Assembly (NCBI RefSeq): GCF_026210795.1
Contig: NC_089457.1
Span: 3,100,001 to 3,164,000 of the forward strand
Direction of reading: 5' to 3'
Origin: Rhizophagus irregularis
Lineage: Eukaryota > Glomeromycota > Glomeromycetes > Glomerales > Glomeraceae
Length of the DNA: 64,000 nt
Made by a program: the position numbers and the translations under genes. The stretch's first letter is position 1; each line of letters starts with the position of its first letter. The notes under the pieces are model-generated. The model made no database searches. It was not told the origin of the DNA and saw only the letters and a program-made list of their open reading frames with translations. Shown here in pieces: positions 60,636 to 64,000 of the stretch.

Positions 60636-61049
60636 ATGGATTTTTCAGAAATACTAGAAGATATTCAACAAACTACTTCAGAAGAAATTAATTTTCCACC
60701 ACCACCCTACATGGAAGATGAAGATTTCCAAGTTAAATTTTCTGCAACTTTAAGAAGTGTAACGAAGTCAATACGACTAAAGGACACACAATTGGCGATG
60801 ATTAACTCTTTCTATTTGGGACAACTCCTAGACCAACTATCAACTCCTAGCGAACGATTAAAATACAAGCATAAGATGTCGCTACATTATGCAACAATTG
60901 TAGAGAAAACTTTTGATATTTTTGAGTTTTTTCCAGAACAAATCTTAAGGACGAAGAAACTGGATGTCCAAGTTATTAGAAAAATTACCAGACCTCAAAT
61001 AAGGAGACTTAGAAATAATTTATTGATTTTCGCAGGAGCTGCAAATTAA
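60636..61049 (+). CDS. Gypsy accessory ORF with PPPPY motif, 137 aa
   Basis: ATG at 60636, stop at 61047-61049, directly before the PPT and 3' LTR. An acidic N-terminus carries FPPPPYMEDED, a PPxY motif of the kind that recruits WW-domain ubiquitin ligases. The rest is helical and basic (MINSFYLGQLLDQL, YATIVEKTFDIFEFFPEQIL, RKITRPQIRRLRNNLL). The domain is not recognised. The frame is intact although gag-pol is broken. It could be a captured host gene or an env-position accessory gene; it has no signal peptide or membrane segment, so it is not an envelope. Confidence 0.65.
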   Translation: MDFSEILEDIQQTTSEEINFPPPPYMEDEDFQVKFSATLRSVTKSIRLKDTQLAMINSFYLGQLLDQLSTPSERLKYKHKMSLHYATIVEKTFDIFEFFPEQILRTKKLDVQVIRKITRPQIRRLRNNLLIFAGAAN

Positions 61050-61060
61050 GAAGAGGAACC
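61047..61060 (+). other. Polypurine tract
   Basis: TAAGAAGAGGAACC abuts the 3' LTR start (TGTTACC at 61061); the purine run AAGAAGAGGAA is the likely plus-strand primer. Confidence 0.7.
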
Positions 61061-61610
61061 TGTTACCCCTAGTCACGTGTAGAGTTACAACTTACTGCGC
61101 TAGAAGATCATGTGGAAAATTAGGATCTACTGTGCCCAACTGTGCCAAGCCGACCTAGCCGCAGCCTACTTAGCCTATTATTTCTATTATATTTATTATA
61201 TTAATTATATTTAATATAATCGATATAATTATTTTATTTATTATATTTAATTTATTTATTATATTTATTATATTAGTTATATTTATTATATTAGTTATAT
61301 TTATTATATTAGTTATATCTATTATATTTATTATATCTTTATATGTAGTAACTTTTATATAAATAACGTTGGTATTTTCCCTCATTATAAGTTTAGTTCC
61401 TTCAGTTCGAATTAGTTTACCTTTAGTTCCTATTAGTTCCTATTCTTGTAATTATAAAGTTCTATAATAAAGTATAACCTTTTACACTATAAACGAACTC
61501 CCTATTTTAAGCGTGTCTTGTTTGATTGGATTTCAGTCATAGTTAAACGTACTTAATCTTCCTAACTGCAAATCATAGTTAATCTATTCAACGTATCGAA
61601 TCGGTTAACA
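61061..61610 (+). repeat. 3' LTR (550 bp)
   Basis: Matches 52072-52585. It carries 36 bp more of the TTATATTAGTTATAT repeat; the other differences seen are eight transitions and no transversions. The 71-residue minus-strand ORF here is translated AT repeat. Confidence 0.9.
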
Positions 61611-61739
61611 CCGTTATTGAAAAAATCTAATCCGCTAATGACTAAATATTATACAGGTTCGGAAATATAAACAATTTTACCTTATTATATACTGAAAACC
61701 ATCTTGGACTAATATTTGATTTTACCTTATAGAACCATT

Positions 61740-63540
61740 ACAAAACTTACCGGAATGCCATATCAAAAGGGCTGAGAAGTCGTCTAAAAAAGATAAAAGA
61801 GATGGAAAGGAAAAAAGAATGGGAAAGGGGAGACGAAGTGTAGAAAGGGATGGAAAAGGAATGGAAAAGACGGCGAAAGTGTTGGAAGAGTGAAGTAGAT
61901 TTATATTCAATGGCCTAATCTCTACGAAAGTTTTCACTCATCTAAAGACCTGGAATACAAAACGTCTTGTTAAAGGAATGTTCTCACCGAATTTCACGTC
62001 TAAAGAGCTGAAAAACAAACCATCTAAAAAAAAAAGAAATTAGTTAATGTCCTTTAAAAGATAGAATAAAAAATTAAAAGAAACATCACACTCACCAAAT
62101 TCCCACGTCCAAAAAGTAGAAAAGCTGTCTAAAAGATTTTTAAATAAACAAACATTAGTAATTATTTAATTAAATAAATAATCCAAGAATATTTACCCCT
62201 TACCGAAATCCATGTCCAAAGATAACAAAGAATCGGTCATCTATAAAAATGAAATAAACGAAACATTTTAATAAACGATTCATTAAAAAAGATTATTTTT
62301 TTTTTAAAAAAAAAATAAACATAACGATACCTACGTTTAAGGAGATCTTAAGAACCTTTAAATTTTCTTGTTCAAAGACTCCATAACATAATCTTCGTTA
62401 GATAATCATCATCCAATTGCCTTCACAATATATTTTGAATAATAAATTCACCAAATTCCAATATCACCATCTACAAAAAAAAAAATGAAATAATTAGTAA
62501 CCGTATCGCTCCGTTATTCAAAAAACCTTCCTCACGTACCGATTCACATGCATCCAAATGTTCCAAAGCACCAGCTGTCTACGGAAGAAAAAAAAGAATA
62601 AACCTTTAGGGATTGTTCGTTAAAAGAATTAAAGATAAAAAACAATGCTCACCGAATTTGAATACCTCAACTACAAAAAAAAAAAAATTGAAACGTTAGT
62701 AAGCGTTTCGTTATAAAAAAAATTTTTTTAAAAAAAAAAAATTGCTCTGTCCCACCAAAATCAATGATCCAGAAACGTCTAAAAAATTTCAGGTTCCAGC
62801 CAAACTTCTCAATGCCTTGAACCCGCTTAGAAAAAAACAACTCTATTTTTCATTGAGATTCAAATTAGTCTAAAGGAACGAAACGCTAGTATATTTTCGT
62901 CCAGCAACCCTACAAAAAAGTAGATTCTGCTCAGTTCTCCTTTACCTCAATTCCAAAAATCTGATCATATTTTTCGTCTGGCTAATCTTAAAAAAAGAAA
63001 AAACATAAATTAAATTATTTAAAAAAAAAATCACGAAACCCTTTTCCCCGACCTTCTCTTACCTTAATTCTAAAGTCCGGCAATGTTTTTCGTCCGGCAA
63101 CCCTATCAAACAGAAAAAAATAAATTAGTTTAATTTATTAAAAAACAATGAAAAAGCTTTCCCTCAGCCCTCCCTTACTTCAATTCCAAAAGTCCAGCAA
63201 TGTTTTCGTTTGGCAACTCTATAAAAAAGAAAAAAACAAATTAGTTTAATTTATTAAAAAACAACAATGAAAAGCTTTCCCTCAGCCCTCCTTACTTCAA
63301 TTCCAAAAGTCCGGCAATATTTTTCGTCCGGCAACACTACAAAAAAGAAAAAAATATATTAAAAAAAAAATGAAAAACCTTCTCCCTCACCCTCCCTTAC
63401 CTCAATTCCAAGAGTCCAGTTTTCGTCCAATAACCCTACAAAAGAGAAAAATAAATTAGTTTAATTTATTAAAAAAAAACAATGAAAAACTCCTCTCTTA
63501 CTTCAATTCTCAAAGTCCGGCAATTTTTTTCGTCTACAAA
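61740..63540 (-). repeat. Array of micro-exon-like units (minus orientation)
   Basis: At least 14 units of 33-41 bp, each bounded on the minus strand by a T-rich ..AG acceptor-like site and a GTRAG donor-like site, spaced about 70-120 bp apart. Examples: 61751-61783, 61988-62023, 62096-62128 and 62204-62240 (33, 36, 33 and 37 nt). Right of 62900 six units are nearly identical: they start GTTGCCGGACGAAAA, continue TTGCCGGACTTTTGGAATTG and are followed by GTAAGGGAG. Left units keep the end pattern TTTGGAC.TGGAATT before GTRAG but otherwise diverge. Unit lengths are not all multiples of three, so a single coding frame is not shown. Confidence 0.55.
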
Positions 63541-63760
63541 AAAGAAATTTTTTTTTTTCCAAATCGGATTATCCTGATCTAGATTACAGATCGCATCTCA
63601 TCCAATTCACGAGTGACACAAATTGCAGGAAAAGAAATTGATCATCAATCGGTCAATATTATATTGTTAACCGATTGCTACCCGATTTGACTTATCAACT
63701 TACCGGCTACGAATCGGGATAACATATTTTTTTTTAAGAGAAACTTCTCTTTTTCTTTTT
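63540..63760. other. Centre of the inverted arrays
   Basis: About 200 bp of non-repeat sequence between opposing arrays. It contains a small palindrome (AATCGGTCAATATT / ATTGTTAACCGATT, about 63648-63677) and further 'atcggga/acccgatt' motifs. No ORF. Confidence 0.5.
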
Positions 63761-63761
63761 T

Positions 63762-64000
63762 TTTAGGTTGCCAGACGAATAATATGACCCGGACTTTGGA
63801 ATTATGTAAGTGAAGGAGAGGAAGAATAATATTTTATTTTTTTAGGAGAAATGTTCTAACGCTTCTCTTTCTTTTTTTTTAGGTTGCTGGACGAATAATA
63901 CGAACCAGACTTTGGAATTTAGGTAAAAGGAGAGTCGGGAAGTAGGTTTTTTTTATTTTATTACGTTACTAAACGCTTCTTTTTTAGGTTGCCGGACGAA
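63762..64000 (+). repeat. Micro-exon-like units in plus orientation, running off the window
   Basis: Three units on the plus strand: TTTTTTTTAG then GTTGCCAGACGAATAATATG..CCGGACTTTGGAATTAT then GTAAG (63765-63813); TTTAG GTTGCTGGACGAATAATACG..ACTTTGGAATTTAG GTAAAAG (63880-63931); and TTTTTTAG GTTGCCGGACGAA cut at the window end. They are the same unit as the minus-strand array, inverted. Confidence 0.55.

Larger units (their letters stand above)
52072..61610 (+). mobile_element. Ty3/Gypsy LTR retrotransposon with extra ORFs
   Basis: 9.54 kb from TGTTACCCC at 52072 to TTAACA at 61610, flanked by CCGT at 52068-52071 and 61611-61614, a likely 4-bp target duplication. Order: 5' LTR, PBS, gag, protease, RT, RNase H, Cys/His-rich insert, integrase, antisense spliced ORF, short plus-strand ORF, PPT, 3' LTR. 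The RT-RNase H-integrase order identifies Ty3/Gypsy. Several stops and frameshifts make this copy non-autonomous, yet the LTRs differ by only about eight transitions plus one AT-repeat length change, so it inserted fairly recently. Confidence 0.9.

Noticed and set aside
61170-61385. 71-aa minus-strand ORF of Ile/Asn repeats
   Set aside because: Translation of the AT-rich repeat in the 3' LTR.

Overview
The window is AT-rich eukaryotic DNA from a fungus. Genes are sparse, introns are short with GTRAG donors and T-rich AG acceptors, and exons are small. The gene families point to an arbuscular-mycorrhizal fungus close to Rhizophagus (Glomeromycotina): lineage-type TKL-like kinases with a Cys-rich N-terminus, a Crinkler (CRN) gene, an RTC4-like gene, MULE and LINE relics, and Ty3/Gypsy elements. 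This assignment is by pattern recognition; no database search was run. No tRNA, rRNA or CRISPR was found.

Layout. 0-10 kb: dead DNA, with a pogo-like MITE, a MULE-type transposase relic (minus), a second MITE, and a broken DNA topoisomerase II pseudogene (about 6.06-8.6 kb). 10.5-12.05 kb: a two-exon gene for a low-complexity Gly/Asn/Phe/Tyr-rich protein. 13.3-16.9 kb: a 15-exon CLEC16A/FPL-domain gene whose exon phases all close (803 aa). 17.8-21.3 kb: a tandem 2-kb duplication carrying two small two-exon genes (97 and 68 aa). 21.6-25.5 kb: MITE-rich spacer. 25.6-27.8 kb: kinase gene A (8 exons). 28.8-30.8 kb: a five-exon FAD-dependent sugar-lactone oxidase (minus), convergent with kinase A. 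30.8-36.1 kb: MITE-rich spacer. 36.2-38.3 kb: kinase gene B (minus). 40.5-43.3 kb: GGAATTC minisatellite, a GC-rich block, a kinase fragment and a LINE relic. 44.6-45.3 kb: a frameshifted RTC4-like gene. 45.8-48.6 kb: a broken Crinkler with P-loop and nuclease-like regions. 50.0-52.0 kb: minisatellites, one interrupted by a hAT-type MITE with an 8-bp target duplication. 52.07-61.61 kb: a near-complete Ty3/Gypsy element with LTRs, PBS, PPT, gag-pol, integrase and two extra ORFs, one of them antisense and spliced. 61.7-64.0 kb: an array of small exon-like units, each between an acceptor-like and a donor-like site, which reverses orientation near 63.65 kb.

The most notable signals are (1) the C-terminal tails of the two kinase genes, built entirely of tiny phase-1 symmetric exons, with one homologous exon in a different position in each paralogue; (2) the micro-exon-like array at the right edge; and (3) the accessory content of the Gypsy element (antisense basic/coiled-coil gene, PPPPY ORF, Cys/His-rich insert between RNase H and integrase).
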